Source: Aphanomyces cochlioides (Eukaryota; Oomycota; Saprolegniomycetes; Saprolegniales; Verrucalvaceae). Taken from it: 64,000 nt of DNA. The DNA lies in assembly GCA_019828595.1 (NCBI GenBank), contig JAHQRK010000009.1:1-64000 (forward strand), given 5' to 3'. Position 1 is the first letter of the stretch, and each line of letters opens with the position of its first letter. Both the position numbers and the translations under genes were made by a program. Below the pieces are notes generated by a model. It was not told the origin of the DNA and made no database searches. It worked only from the letters and a program-made list of their open reading frames with translations. Below, in pieces: positions 10,410 through 19,221 of the stretch.

Positions 10410-11222
10410 TCAAAGATAGGACACTTGGCAACGTAGAGCATCTTCTAGTGTTCGATTTTGGCGTTCAGTTGCTCCATCAGCTTGAGCACGACCCGCAGTT
10501 GTCATGGCTTGCTTGATATTCATGATTTGCATGAGGGACTTCCAGAAATTACTTGTAAATTTTGGGTCTCGATCACTGATGATCACGCTTGGTAAGCCAT
10601 GGTGGCGAACAACATGATCGAAAAACAACTTAGCGGTTTGCGGAGCATCGGCATTTGTTTGAGTTGGAATGTACTTAGCTCTTTTTGACAATTTGTCAAC
10701 AACAACTAAGATAGCATCGCACGACTTGGATAGAGGTAGTCCAGTGATCCAGTCTGCTGAAATAGTATGCCAGCATTCGTTAGGGGCTTGAATCGGAATC
10801 ATTTTGCCATTGGCACGAAGACTCTTTGTCTTGTATCGACTGCAAGTTTCACAAGTTGCAACATAAAGTTTGACATCTTCCAAGAGAGTATCCCAGTAAT
10901 ACCATTGAGAAATACTTAGCAATGTTCGTCTTGTTCCGGGATGCGCAGCAATGCTTGAGTCATGAGCTTGAGAAATAACTTCAGCGCGCAGGATAACATC
11001 ATTGGGAACATAAAGTCTCCATACTTGATCGTTCGAACGAAGGAAGTACAAGTCATCTTTTTGAACATATTTGTCTTGTATAGCAACAGAGATGTCTTTC
11101 TTGTAAGCTTTAATGTATCGCTCTTTCGTGTCTTGATCCATTTCGACTGTTGAATACGAAATTTGTCTTGAATGATTGATTACAAGTCGTTGCGGAGTGG
11201 AAGCACATTTTTGACTTGACAC
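10410..11222 (-). CDS. Gyp1 integrase zinc-binding and catalytic core
   Basis: This 270-codon frame holds the HHCC zinc domain (HDSSIAAHPG, then CETCSRYK) and the DDE core. The catalytic Asp is in ADWITGLP, the second in ISDRDPKFTSNFW, and the Glu in ADGATERQNRTLED. The frame overlaps the RT/RNase H frame by about 40 bp, which marks a frameshift between them. It ends at TGA 10410-10412, where the continuation EDWVDHL shows an in-frame nonsense change rather than a true terminus. Confidence 0.9.
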   Translation of the reverse strand: MSSQKCASTPQRLVINHSRQISYSTVEMDQDTKERYIKAYKKDISVAIQDKYVQKDDLYFLRSNDQVWRLYVPNDVILRAEVISQAHDSSIAAHPGTRRTLLSISQWYYWDTLLEDVKLYVATCETCSRYKTKSLRANGKMIPIQAPNECWHTISADWITGLPLSKSCDAILVVVDKLSKRAKYIPTQTNADAPQTAKLFFDHVVRHHGLPSVIISDRDPKFTSNFWKSLMQIMNIKQAMTTAGRAQADGATERQNRTLEDALRCQVSYL

Positions 11223-12442
11223 ATCCTCCCCAAAAATGGAGTTCCAACGAGCTTGGTAAGTTCACGTGAGGGGAAACGGGATAAGTCAGGTGGAGTTTGC
11301 AAGGCATCTAGTCGTAGAGCGGCGTTTGCACAACGGATTCCGCAATTATGAACAGAAATCATCGTCGCAAAGTGTGAGGCATCTCGTGGAGGTCGCGAAA
11401 GCGCATCGGCAACGACATTAAGTTTGCCAGGCCGATGATGCAACACAAAGTCAAACGCACTGAAAAAGTCGAGCCATCGAGTCAACTTAGGCGTGAGAAT
11501 AGGAGTTTCCATGAACCATTTACACGTGGAGTTGTCCGTGTAAATGTCGAATCGAGTACAATGAAGGTAGTGACGCCACTTGCCGAGTGCAAGCTTGATC
11601 GCGTAGAGTTCTTTTTCATGAGCAGGCCACTGGACTTCATGAGGGCCAAGTCGCTTAGACAAAAATGCGATCGGTCGATCATTGCTGTCCTTATCCAACT
11701 GGGATAGAACTGCTCCACAACAGTATCCTGAGGCATCAGTTGTTACGATGAAAGGCTTGTCGTAGTTGGGCAGTTGTAAAACTGGAGCTTGTTGAAGTGC
11801 AATCTTGATCGTTAAAAAGGCTTGTCGCTGATCTTCAGTCCATGACCACGGCGTTTTTGGCTTCATCAATTCACTTAAAGGGCGGACAATGTCCGAAAAC
11901 TTCGGAATAAACTTTCTGTAAAAGCTCGCAAATCCGATGAAACTCACTAAGTCTTTAGTGCACTTAGGTTCAGCCCATTGTTCGATTGCACGAACTTTTG
12001 ACTTGTCAACGTGTAAGCCGTCTTTGGAAATTGTATGGCCGAGAAAATCGACTGAGTCGAGGGCAAAGGCACACTTAGACGGACGAGCGTACAACTTTTC
12101 AGCTCGTAAAACATCGCAAATTGCTTGAAGGTGATGGATGTGGTCGTCGATTGACTTAGAGAAAACACAGATATCATCCATGTATACAACGGCAAAGGGG
12201 AATGTATCGAAGAGGCGACGCATAAGTCGGGACCAAATTCCTGGCATTCCGGCCATTCCCATGGGAGCAACAACCCATTCATAGACTTCTCGATGAGTAC
12301 GAAAGGCTGTGTATTTTCTTGCTTTTGGTTCAACAAGCATTTGGTGATATCCAGACGCTAAGTCGATCTTCGTAAAGACTTTGCTTCCATGCATGCGATC
12401 AAATAAGTCTTCGATGTTTGGCAAAGGGATCTTTGGGATCAC
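11180..12442 (-). CDS. Gyp1 reverse transcriptase and RNase H
   Basis: Four hundred and twenty codons. KVFTKIDLASGYHQ (21-34) carries the first catalytic Asp and YMDD lies at residues 87-90. The RNase H region (FIVTTDASGYCCGAV, then ELYAIKLALGKWRHYL, then IYTDNS) runs to VVADALSRP. The N-terminal RT part lies in the preceding gag-protease frame, so a frameshift near 12.45-12.5 kb separates them. The RT reverse-transcribes the element RNA in cytoplasmic particles; RNase H removes the template. Confidence 0.9.
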   Translation of the reverse strand: MIPKIPLPNIEDLFDRMHGSKVFTKIDLASGYHQMLVEPKARKYTAFRTHREVYEWVVAPMGMAGMPGIWSRLMRRLFDTFPFAVVYMDDICVFSKSIDDHIHHLQAICDVLRAEKLYARPSKCAFALDSVDFLGHTISKDGLHVDKSKVRAIEQWAEPKCTKDLVSFIGFASFYRKFIPKFSDIVRPLSELMKPKTPWSWTEDQRQAFLTIKIALQQAPVLQLPNYDKPFIVTTDASGYCCGAVLSQLDKDSNDRPIAFLSKRLGPHEVQWPAHEKELYAIKLALGKWRHYLHCTRFDIYTDNSTCKWFMETPILTPKLTRWLDFFSAFDFVLHHRPGKLNVVADALSRPPRDASHFATMISVHNCGIRCANAALRLDALQTPPDLSRFPSRELTKLVGTPFLGRMCQVKNVLPLRNDL

Positions 12443-12467
12443 CGTTTGCGAGTTGACATATCGATAG

Positions 12468-14405
12468 TCAAGAACCCAACGTATTGGAGTGTCGGGAGTC
12501 GCTGGCTGTTCTCAGCCATTCGCTTCTTGACTTCATTTGGCCGTTTTCATCTTTCTTGGGGACTCCAAAGATATTCGAAACCCAGTCGCTGTTGGACAAT
12601 TGAATCCAGCCTTTTCTTTCAAGGTCGCTGATGAACTTGTCCAGAGATGCTTGCTCGACTTGAGATAGACGAAAAGGTGGTCGATATTGTGGCTTGGCAT
12701 CTGGACGCATGGTCAAATCGAATTCAATTCCCCGTTTTGGAGGCAGTGCGTCGGGAAGTTCTTTAGGCAACACATCTTTATACTTTGTTAGGAGTGTTTT
12801 GATGGCAGGGTGATGGTTTTCTTGAACTTCCTTGACTGTCGTAATCTTGAGAATCCATCCGTCGCTTGAGTTGTCCCTTCCTTCCTTGACTACACTTCCA
12901 TTGATCGATAAAATCTTGTGATTTCTCCAATCCACAATGGGATTAAAGCGATGGAACCATGGTTGTCCCAAAATCACGTCAAATTTCTTCGCACCCAGAT
13001 CCCATTCCGTAAACGGTAAGTTGGGAAAAGACATTCCTTCGAGAACGAGAGAGCCTTCAGCTTCATTTACTCGTTTTACGCCAGAGTTTTGTCCGTCAAA
13101 TCCTTCAATGATGGCTTCTTTTTCCCGAATGACTTGGTCACAGAGGCCAGGACGGCACAAAAGGTTTGTAGCACTGCTGTCAATTAAAATCTTTACTGGC
13201 TTTCCATCCAGTTGACCTTCTGAAATCATCAGTTGATTTTCCGTTGGGACTTCCTTGTACTTGCTTTGAGCAACGTGCGTGTTGATCACTTCAATTTCTT
13301 CTTCTTCATCGCTGTCTTCGGCTTCTTGAACTTGAACATTGTGTTGTCGGTTAGTTGGACGAGATGATTGTGTTCCAGAGAAAGTTACTGCACTATTGTT
13401 GTGGTTTGAACGGCGGAAATTGTTGTTTTGGTTGTTCTGGTGAAACCGTTGAGAGCTTCTGCAGACATTGGCTAGATGGCCTACTCGGCCGCACTTGTAG
13501 CAGGTTCGAGGACCACGCTGAGAGTTTCGATTCATTTGCGCGTTATCGACTTCCATGTCATATTCGTCACGCTCTGGCTGCGGTTGACGGAAAGAAGAAA
13601 AATGTCTTGAGTCTTGATTGTTTGGTCGTTGTCGCTGGTCATTGCCTTGGTGATTGCGTTGGAATCGTGGTCTGTGGTGTTGGTCACGGCGTTGCTGGTG
13701 GCGGGAGTCTCTTCCATTGTTTCCGAGAGTGAAACTATGCGCTCGCTCAAAGTCTAGAGCTACTTGAATGGCTTCGGTTACTGATTCACATCTTCTATAT
13801 TGAACTTCTTCTCTTGTTCTTGTTCGTAGGCCGCGTTGGAAAAAGGATATCTTGTCGCGCTCGGTCATGTCTTGGACTTGAGTGCAAATACGGCGGAACT
13901 TGCCGACATAGTCCATTAAATTGGCGCAGTTAGCTTGCTTCAACTCGTAGAGTTGGTCGCGGATGCGGTCTTGTAAGTCATCGGGCTCGAATTCATATCG
14001 GAGTTCTTCTTCGAGTTCGAGGAGTGTTTTTGGTGGTTCGCCACTTGTGCGTAGGCGGTCTTGATACCAGGCTGCTGCTAAGCCCCGAAAGTTGGCTACG
14101 ACCATGGCAATGCATCTTGTATGCGTCTCTTGATTCAGTTTAGGGTCGATGTTTTTCGCCTTGAAATATGTGTTTACTTCATGTATGTATAGACTTATGC
14201 TTTCGTCCATTCTTCCGTGATATTTCGGCATTGTAAGGCCTTCAACTTTGTATTCTTGACCACGTCGACTTTCTTCATGTCGCTTGTTGCTTTCTTTTTG
14301 GACTTCAACTTGAAGGGATTGTGTCTTGGAGACTTCTTCCAAATTTTTCTCTAATCTATGAATTGTTTCTAACATTGTTGCAAATAATTGCTCTAATTCT
14401 ACCAT
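12468..14405 (-). CDS. Gyp1 Gag-protease with start of RT
   Basis: Of 645 codons, residues 1-45 look like a coiled coil and 85-235 form the retrotransposon Gag domain. A CX2CX4HX4C zinc knuckle (CYKCGRVGHLANVC) is at 302-315 after a Gln/Arg-rich stretch. An aspartic protease follows, with the active-site triplet read as DSS (ILIDSSATNLLC, 407-418) instead of the usual DSG/DTG. The end (about 570-620) is the RT entry region with PPKRGIEFDL and YRPPFRLS. The frame then leaves the RT frame and stops. The Gly-to-Ser change at the protease site may be inactivating. Confidence 0.9.
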   Translation of the reverse strand: MVELEQLFATMLETIHRLEKNLEEVSKTQSLQVEVQKESNKRHEESRRGQEYKVEGLTMPKYHGRMDESISLYIHEVNTYFKAKNIDPKLNQETHTRCIAMVVANFRGLAAAWYQDRLRTSGEPPKTLLELEEELRYEFEPDDLQDRIRDQLYELKQANCANLMDYVGKFRRICTQVQDMTERDKISFFQRGLRTRTREEVQYRRCESVTEAIQVALDFERAHSFTLGNNGRDSRHQQRRDQHHRPRFQRNHQGNDQRQRPNNQDSRHFSSFRQPQPERDEYDMEVDNAQMNRNSQRGPRTCYKCGRVGHLANVCRSSQRFHQNNQNNNFRRSNHNNSAVTFSGTQSSRPTNRQHNVQVQEAEDSDEEEEIEVINTHVAQSKYKEVPTENQLMISEGQLDGKPVKILIDSSATNLLCRPGLCDQVIREKEAIIEGFDGQNSGVKRVNEAEGSLVLEGMSFPNLPFTEWDLGAKKFDVILGQPWFHRFNPIVDWRNHKILSINGSVVKEGRDNSSDGWILKITTVKEVQENHHPAIKTLLTKYKDVLPKELPDALPPKRGIEFDLTMRPDAKPQYRPPFRLSQVEQASLDKFISDLERKGWIQLSNSDWVSNIFGVPKKDENGQMKSRSEWLRTASDSRHSNTLGS

Positions 14406-14683
14406 TTTTTTTTCTGATATTATTTTTCTTGAAAGTGTTTTGTTTTGAATTCTTTTTCTAACTTTGTTCTATTTTCTTTTTTTGCTGTCTTTTTGTTTTC
14501 TTAAAAAGACTAAGCTATTCTTTTTCTATTTTTTTACTTTTCTTCGTCTTCGACTTGGATTTCGCTTTTTCTTGATTTTGATTGGCTGCTTTCTTCTTGA
14601 GGCGGGCTGCGCGGTAATTGATGATGTCGCGGTCGAGGGTCCCACTGATCAGATTTTCGACTTGAGTGTTGCGCCGGATAAGG

Positions 14684-14902
14684 TTATCCGTAAGAGCTTG
14701 CAGTACGTTGCGCGCGTCGGAGTTTTTTTGCTTCAGGGATTAGGGCACGCAGTTTCTTGATGACCACGCTTTGGAACGAGCAGAGTCGGTAGATGTCAGC
14801 ACGCAACTTGATCGCTTCGCTGGGAGTCGAGAACAAATCCGCGATAGATTCGGCAGCCGCTAATTGGTGTACGCTTGAAACGCGATTGTTGCTTCTAGGC
14901 AT
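14684..14902 (-). other. Short open frame in the Gyp1 leader
   Basis: A 72-codon basic frame (MPRSNNRVSSVHQLAAAESI start) lies between the 5' LTR and gag, in a 760-bp leader. No homology is recognised. It could be a former N-terminal Gag extension or simply untranslated leader; a T-rich tract (14.41-14.57 kb) separates it from gag. Confidence 0.3.
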
Positions 14903-15149
14903 CTATAGATCACTCTTAGACTGTGTATGGATTATTCACAAGACTAGTACTTTACTCCTTCAGTCGAGTGGCGATTCTGCTCAAAAGAGACTAACAACGC
15001 GGACCCACTCGTGGAGAAATACTGTGATGTCGAGTAAAATGACCACACAACCGCTTCGAGAAGACAGTTGAAATACCTTGGCGAACAAGGTTGAGACACA
15101 GGGACAGAGAGGGACACCCAGGGACAGAGAGGAAAAGGTAAAGGCAACC

Positions 15150-15163
15150 AAGAAGTGCTACCA
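15150..15163 (-). other. Gyp1 primer-binding site
   Basis: Two bases inside the 5' LTR, the minus strand reads TGGTAGCACTTCTT. Its first eight bases are complementary to TGCTACCA, the 3' end of initiator-Met tRNA in many eukaryotes, which commonly primes Ty3/gypsy elements. The match is short, so the tRNA identity is tentative. Confidence 0.55.
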
Positions 15164-15165
15164 AA

Positions 15166-15379
15166 TGTAGCAAACTAGGCAGAGGAAGGCAAATTGTAGA
15201 ATGAATTAGATCTCAACTTAACTCTAATCTAGCACATCCTTGTAACTTTAAGCCACATCCTATTGTCACATCGCTTTGGTTGGTGTTGAGGGGCGTTTAC
15301 GCTAGTTTTCTAAGTCGTAAACTGCGTTACAGCATTCAGCCGAAGTCCTGAGCCAAACCGGTGGCTCAGGATCGCTACA
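15166..15379 (-). repeat. Gyp1 5' LTR
   Basis: The partner of 9439-9652: same length and same TG/CA ends, followed by the AACGG duplication. Confidence 0.95.
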
Positions 15380-16081
15380 AACGGCCAGTGGGCATTTCCC
15401 ATTGTCCCGACAGTATTTCAGGTCTCGTCAATTTGCCTCCACTTCAAACAGCCTCACAGCTCCAGAAATTTCTTTGTTACTGTAATTGGATGTGTAGTCA
15501 CATTCCATGTTATACGGAACTTGTCCATCCCCTCATGGCGAGCTATTTCTACAGATAAGACCATTCACCCATTACATTGCTTAAGAAACGACTTCCCATC
15601 ATGTGGTGGGTTTGACGGGTATTTTGGTTGTATGGATGGATAGCTTTCCAATCTGAATGATGGGATTGCTTCAGGATTTCTCTGACGACACTTAAGACCA
15701 CAGCAACGACAAGCATTACACCACGCGAGAGACGTCAGACATTCGCCCAGAAAATTGCGCTCACCGTCCGGCGCAGCGGAGGTCGAGTGTAAAATGACTC
15801 GGAGGTACGAGCCCCAAACGTGCACCAAAAAGGGATTTCTGTATTTATCTCACGTCGGGAAGGCGGCAAGTAGGCCGTTAGGCCGTGCCGCCACCCAGAC
15901 GAGCCTTTTCGTCAACTGTGGGGCAATTCTATCAGTCAGATTGGAAAGCAATCTATCCAAACAGCCAAACATACCTGTCAATTACCCACACATGGTGGGT
16001 AGTCTTTTCTTAAGTAATGTAATGGGTGAATGGTCTTATCTGTAGAAATAGCTCCCTCATGGCTCTGCTTGATGTGGCCAG
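15380..16081 (+). pseudogene. Gyp0 pol, continuation after Gyp1, split by a MITE
   Basis: Directly after Gyp1 the interrupted RT resumes: ISHCPDSISGLVNLPP, then QTASQLQKFLC and a CNWMxSHIPCYTELVHPLM stretch up to 15539, the usual RT-to-RNase H connection of gypsy elements. After the MITE (15540-16054) the frame continues as LMALLDVAS and is cut at 16081 by the Gyp2 LTR. No further Gyp0 sequence was found beyond Gyp2. Confidence 0.8.
15540..16054. mobile_element. Mutator-like MITE with 9-bp target duplication
   Basis: The 515-bp element begins GAGCTATTTCTACAGATAAG and ends with its reverse complement. The terminal inverted repeats extend imperfectly for roughly 110 bp. CCTCATGGC is duplicated at 15531-15539 and 16055-16063. 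Long TIRs plus a 9-bp duplication are characteristic of the Mutator superfamily. No transposase frame is present. Confidence 0.85.
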
Positions 16082-16476
16082 TGACAAAGCGTGTGTCAAT
16101 GAATATTCAAATAACCGCCGAAAACTTCCTGAAGGTATGAAGTTAGTGAGCCCCTAGTCAACGCACGCAATCCACAAACAAAGGTTGTCGGCAGTATCAA
16201 TCAAAAGTCCAGTGTGTTGTTCTGTCGCCCGAGAACTGTACTTGAACACTTCAAGTATGATGCTCATCTTCACGTTTTGTAATTCTTCAAGTTGGGCGTC
16301 GATGATTTTAGTTCTCCAAGGCTTTCGATTTCTTTCACAAACAAATGTAATTCATCCAATTCATATACAATCCATATGAGTTCCTGGTTGTCGAACGCTT
16401 ACCGACTTGCCAAAGAGCTCCCGTCACAAATCAACCATTTTTCAACCGTTTGCCATAATATTCCATGTTTGACCCA
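16082..16476 (-). repeat. Gyp2 3' LTR
   Basis: It starts TGACAAAGCGTG (plus strand), immediately after Gyp0 coding sequence. Its far end is inferred from the purine tract (minus strand TTGGTGGGAGC, 16487-16477) that follows the integrase stop codon. The first 180 bp match 23264-23440. Confidence 0.75.
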
Positions 16477-16488
16477 GCTCCCACCAAG

Positions 16489-17805
16489 TTAGACAACTCT
16501 CTCTTCTCGAATAATTCCTCTCCACCCAGGCAAGTCGACCAAATCTCCGGCATTTGCATCGTCAGTCTCGCCCGCTGCCTCGCGGTTGTTTGTATTTTCG
16601 TTGGGTTTTGCATCGTCAGGGCGAGGCATTAATTCATTATCCAACATTGCTTCCAAACGGTCCAACTTTAGTCTCTTCATTTCAAAGTTTGCTAGTAATT
16701 CGCTAGGTTGCAATAGGACCTCTGATTCCCAATGCCATTCCTCCTGGTCCTCAGTTTGGACTTTAAACTCTTTGTAGCCTTGCGAATATCTTACAGCACT
16801 CACAGCCGTAGCAATCTGCAGGCCGTTACTTCTCGCAGCTTCGTTATTCTCAAAAGACTCTGTTGGCAGCAGCTCTTCGTTGAAATCTACCGGCGGTACA
16901 CCTTCTATTCTTTGGACGGGGCGAACCAAATAGTTTCGACGCGGTTTAAGACGAGAGTCATGAATAACTGTATGAAATCTGTAGTTTGCACGATCACTGA
17001 GTCCTCTTAACTCGACTTCACTTGAATAATCGGTAGGTTTTCCAATTACACGGAACGGTCCATGCCATTTATGGGCCAATTTTGCTGTCACACCCGGCTT
17101 AACTTGATCTATATAGACCCAAACAGCATCGCCAACTTTGATCCGGTTATCAACATTGGTCGGTAGTTGCGCGTTATGTTCACTTGCCCTCTTCTGAACA
17201 GCGTCCTTAATCAATTTCTTTACTATCGTCACACAATTCAAGTGTTGTCTTTGTATTTGTAGTCGCCAACGTAGTGCCTCTTGTTCTAGTCCACCCTGTC
17301 TTGTTGGAGTTAAGCCCGCCATCAAAGTGTCAAACGGATCCCATCCATGTATTAAATAAAATGGTGTTTCCTTTCGAGTCACTGACAACGACGTATTTAG
17401 TGCAAAGGTGAGACGCTCAGCCCAGTCATCCCAATCCCTTTGGTTTGGATCTAGGATATACTTTTTGGTTGCTCGTATAACTGTTTGAATGGTTCGCTCG
17501 GCGGTACCATTTGCTTGAGGTCTGTACGAGAAAGTTGGCAATTGATTTTGACCCAACATGGACGCGAAATGTTTAAATATTTGACTCATGAATGCGGGGT
17601 CGCGGTCATGTCTTAAATGCCTACATGCTCCAAATTGTCGGAACACAACTTCTTCAAAGGCTCGAGCTACAGTGTGAGCTTGACGATTTGGGACTGCTTT
17701 GACCATTGTCCACGAGGTGAAGATGTCGACAAATACAATCAATTGCATGTTACATCTGTGTGACAGCGGTAGATCAGTGGCGATATCAAAACAGACTATA
17801 TCCAT
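16489..17805 (-). CDS. Gyp2 integrase catalytic core and C-terminus
   Basis: A 438-codon frame. The catalytic Asp is in DIATDLPLSHR, the second in LRHDRDPAFMSQ and the Glu in ANGTAERTIQTV, a full DDE triad. The C-terminal part has an SH3-like region (IKVGDAVWVYIDQVKPG, then HKWHGPFRVIGKP). There is no chromodomain; the tail is acidic and Asn-rich. The stop lies 2 bp from the purine tract. The upstream continuation to the zinc domain is blocked by TAG at 17899. Confidence 0.9.
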   Translation of the reverse strand: MDIVCFDIATDLPLSHRCNMQLIVFVDIFTSWTMVKAVPNRQAHTVARAFEEVVFRQFGACRHLRHDRDPAFMSQIFKHFASMLGQNQLPTFSYRPQANGTAERTIQTVIRATKKYILDPNQRDWDDWAERLTFALNTSLSVTRKETPFYLIHGWDPFDTLMAGLTPTRQGGLEQEALRWRLQIQRQHLNCVTIVKKLIKDAVQKRASEHNAQLPTNVDNRIKVGDAVWVYIDQVKPGVTAKLAHKWHGPFRVIGKPTDYSSEVELRGLSDRANYRFHTVIHDSRLKPRRNYLVRPVQRIEGVPPVDFNEELLPTESFENNEAARSNGLQIATAVSAVRYSQGYKEFKVQTEDQEEWHWESEVLLQPSELLANFEMKRLKLDRLEAMLDNELMPRPDDAKPNENTNNREAAGETDDANAGDLVDLPGWRGIIREERVV

Positions 17806-17898
17806 AGATCGCTGGGGTACAAGGTTTCCCGGACTTAATGCTTGATATGCTGGAGCGGGACCGGCAGAGTTGCATGTTGGGCAGCTTTCAACATACTC

Positions 17899-19212
17899 CT
17901 AAATGTCGCCATACATTCGATCCCAAAAATAGTTGAGTCGAACTTTCTCATAAGTCCTGGAAAATCCAAAATGCCCTCCTTGAATATCGTCATGACATAC
18001 TTTTAAGACAGCGGGTACTAAACCCATAGGAACAACGATCAGCCATTGAAGACGCTTCTCGTTAGTCCGCTTCTTACTCCACGGAATTCTGTATAAGACA
18101 TCATGATCACCTATCTCAAATAGGTTGGCATATTTGCCTATCTCAGCGGTCTGAGCTCTGGAGAGTGATGAGTAGTCTCCCTTCAAGAATTTCTTTACGT
18201 TATTCCATTTTACTTCACCATCTTGGGCTCGGCCAATTAATTCTAGTCTTAACTCGTTGGGTTCTCTTGATCGTTGAGCCACCCAAATGGTTTCTCTGAC
18301 GCCTTTGAACGACTCCAAACTTGCGTGGGATTCACGTTTACTATGATGATTATTCACGGCACTGTCTGTTAAAGTGACGTGTTCATCATCAATACATTCA
18401 AGTATTTCATCCATGACATTTTTGCATACCAATGCGACTTCCCGATGTGACACACCATCAATTCCATGTAGCAAATTAGGCAGGCTATTTACAAGCTCGA
18501 TTTCTCGCAAGACGTAATCTGGGGCTGAAATAGTTGGCCATTTATTCTTTAGGGCTAATCCTGCCACCATATCCGCTGCATCATTCCACTTTCGATGAAC
18601 ATGATGGAATTCCACTCCATTGAGACCACTCTTTAATGCTCTAGCTTTAGCTAACATGTCCTGAAGTTTATCTTGTCGGCATTGCATCCACCCCAGAATT
18701 TGATGGATCACTAGTCGCGAATCGCCAAATACATGTAAATTTTCTAATTTATTCTCCAAGGCATAATTCAAAACAGCCAAACAGCCGGAGTACTCAGCAA
18801 GGTTAACAGTAGAGTCGTGCAGAATTCCACATTCACTCCAAATCACTTTCCAATGGGGCAATTCCCAAAGAATAGAGCTGTAGCTACCGAGCCTTTCTTT
18901 AAATTTGATTGCACCGTCAAACGATGCGACGTACGCATGCTGTGTTCGACTAAACGTTGGAAGATGGTACAAATCGTGAGGTAATGCTTTGGCTTTAAGT
19001 GGTCTATATAGTTCCACTTCGTCAACGTATGTCGACGACGGTGGGTGTAATCTCGTCGTTAGGACAGCTGACATGCACCATCGGCTATCAAGCTTGTCCA
19101 AATGAATGACAGTGATGTCCCATGGAGATAATATTGCCGCCCAAGGCAAATGATCAATTCTCCCAGCTTTATCCTTCAAGAGCCACTTCATAACATCATA
19201 ATTAGAGTACAC
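17899..19212 (-). CDS. Gyp2 RNase H domains and integrase zinc-binding region
   Basis: The frame begins inside the RNase H domain (YSNYDVMKWLLKDKAGRIDHL). A second RNase H-like segment follows (AYVASFDGAIKF, then ILHDSTVNLAEYSGCLAVLN and HVFGDSRLVI), so the element appears to carry two RNase H modules. It ends with the first half of the integrase zinc domain (CHDDIQGGHFGF). The in-frame TAG at 17899 is followed in frame by EYVESCPTC, the missing Cys pair, so this is a nonsense change. Confidence 0.8.
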   Translation of the reverse strand: MYSNYDVMKWLLKDKAGRIDHLPWAAILSPWDITVIHLDKLDSRWCMSAVLTTRLHPPSSTYVDEVELYRPLKAKALPHDLYHLPTFSRTQHAYVASFDGAIKFKERLGSYSSILWELPHWKVIWSECGILHDSTVNLAEYSGCLAVLNYALENKLENLHVFGDSRLVIHQILGWMQCRQDKLQDMLAKARALKSGLNGVEFHHVHRKWNDAADMVAGLALKNKWPTISAPDYVLREIELVNSLPNLLHGIDGVSHREVALVCKNVMDEILECIDDEHVTLTDSAVNNHHSKRESHASLESFKGVRETIWVAQRSREPNELRLELIGRAQDGEVKWNNVKKFLKGDYSSLSRAQTAEIGKYANLFEIGDHDVLYRIPWSKKRTNEKRLQWLIVVPMGLVPAVLKVCHDDIQGGHFGFSRTYEKVRLNYFWDRMYGDI

Positions 19213-19221
19213 GATAAGGCG

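Larger units (their letters stand above)
9439..15379 (-). mobile_element. Ty3/gypsy chromovirus Gyp1, nearly complete
   Basis: Two 214-bp LTRs (TGTAGC...GCTACA) bound the 5941-bp element. The 5-bp target duplication AACGG lies at 9434-9438 and 15380-15384. On the minus strand the order is gag, protease, reverse transcriptase, RNase H, integrase, chromodomain, the chromovirus order. A primer-binding site lies next to the right LTR and a purine tract next to the left one. The polyprotein is broken by at least two frameshifts and two in-frame TGA codons, so this copy is not autonomous. It lies inside the RT of Gyp0. Confidence 0.95.
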
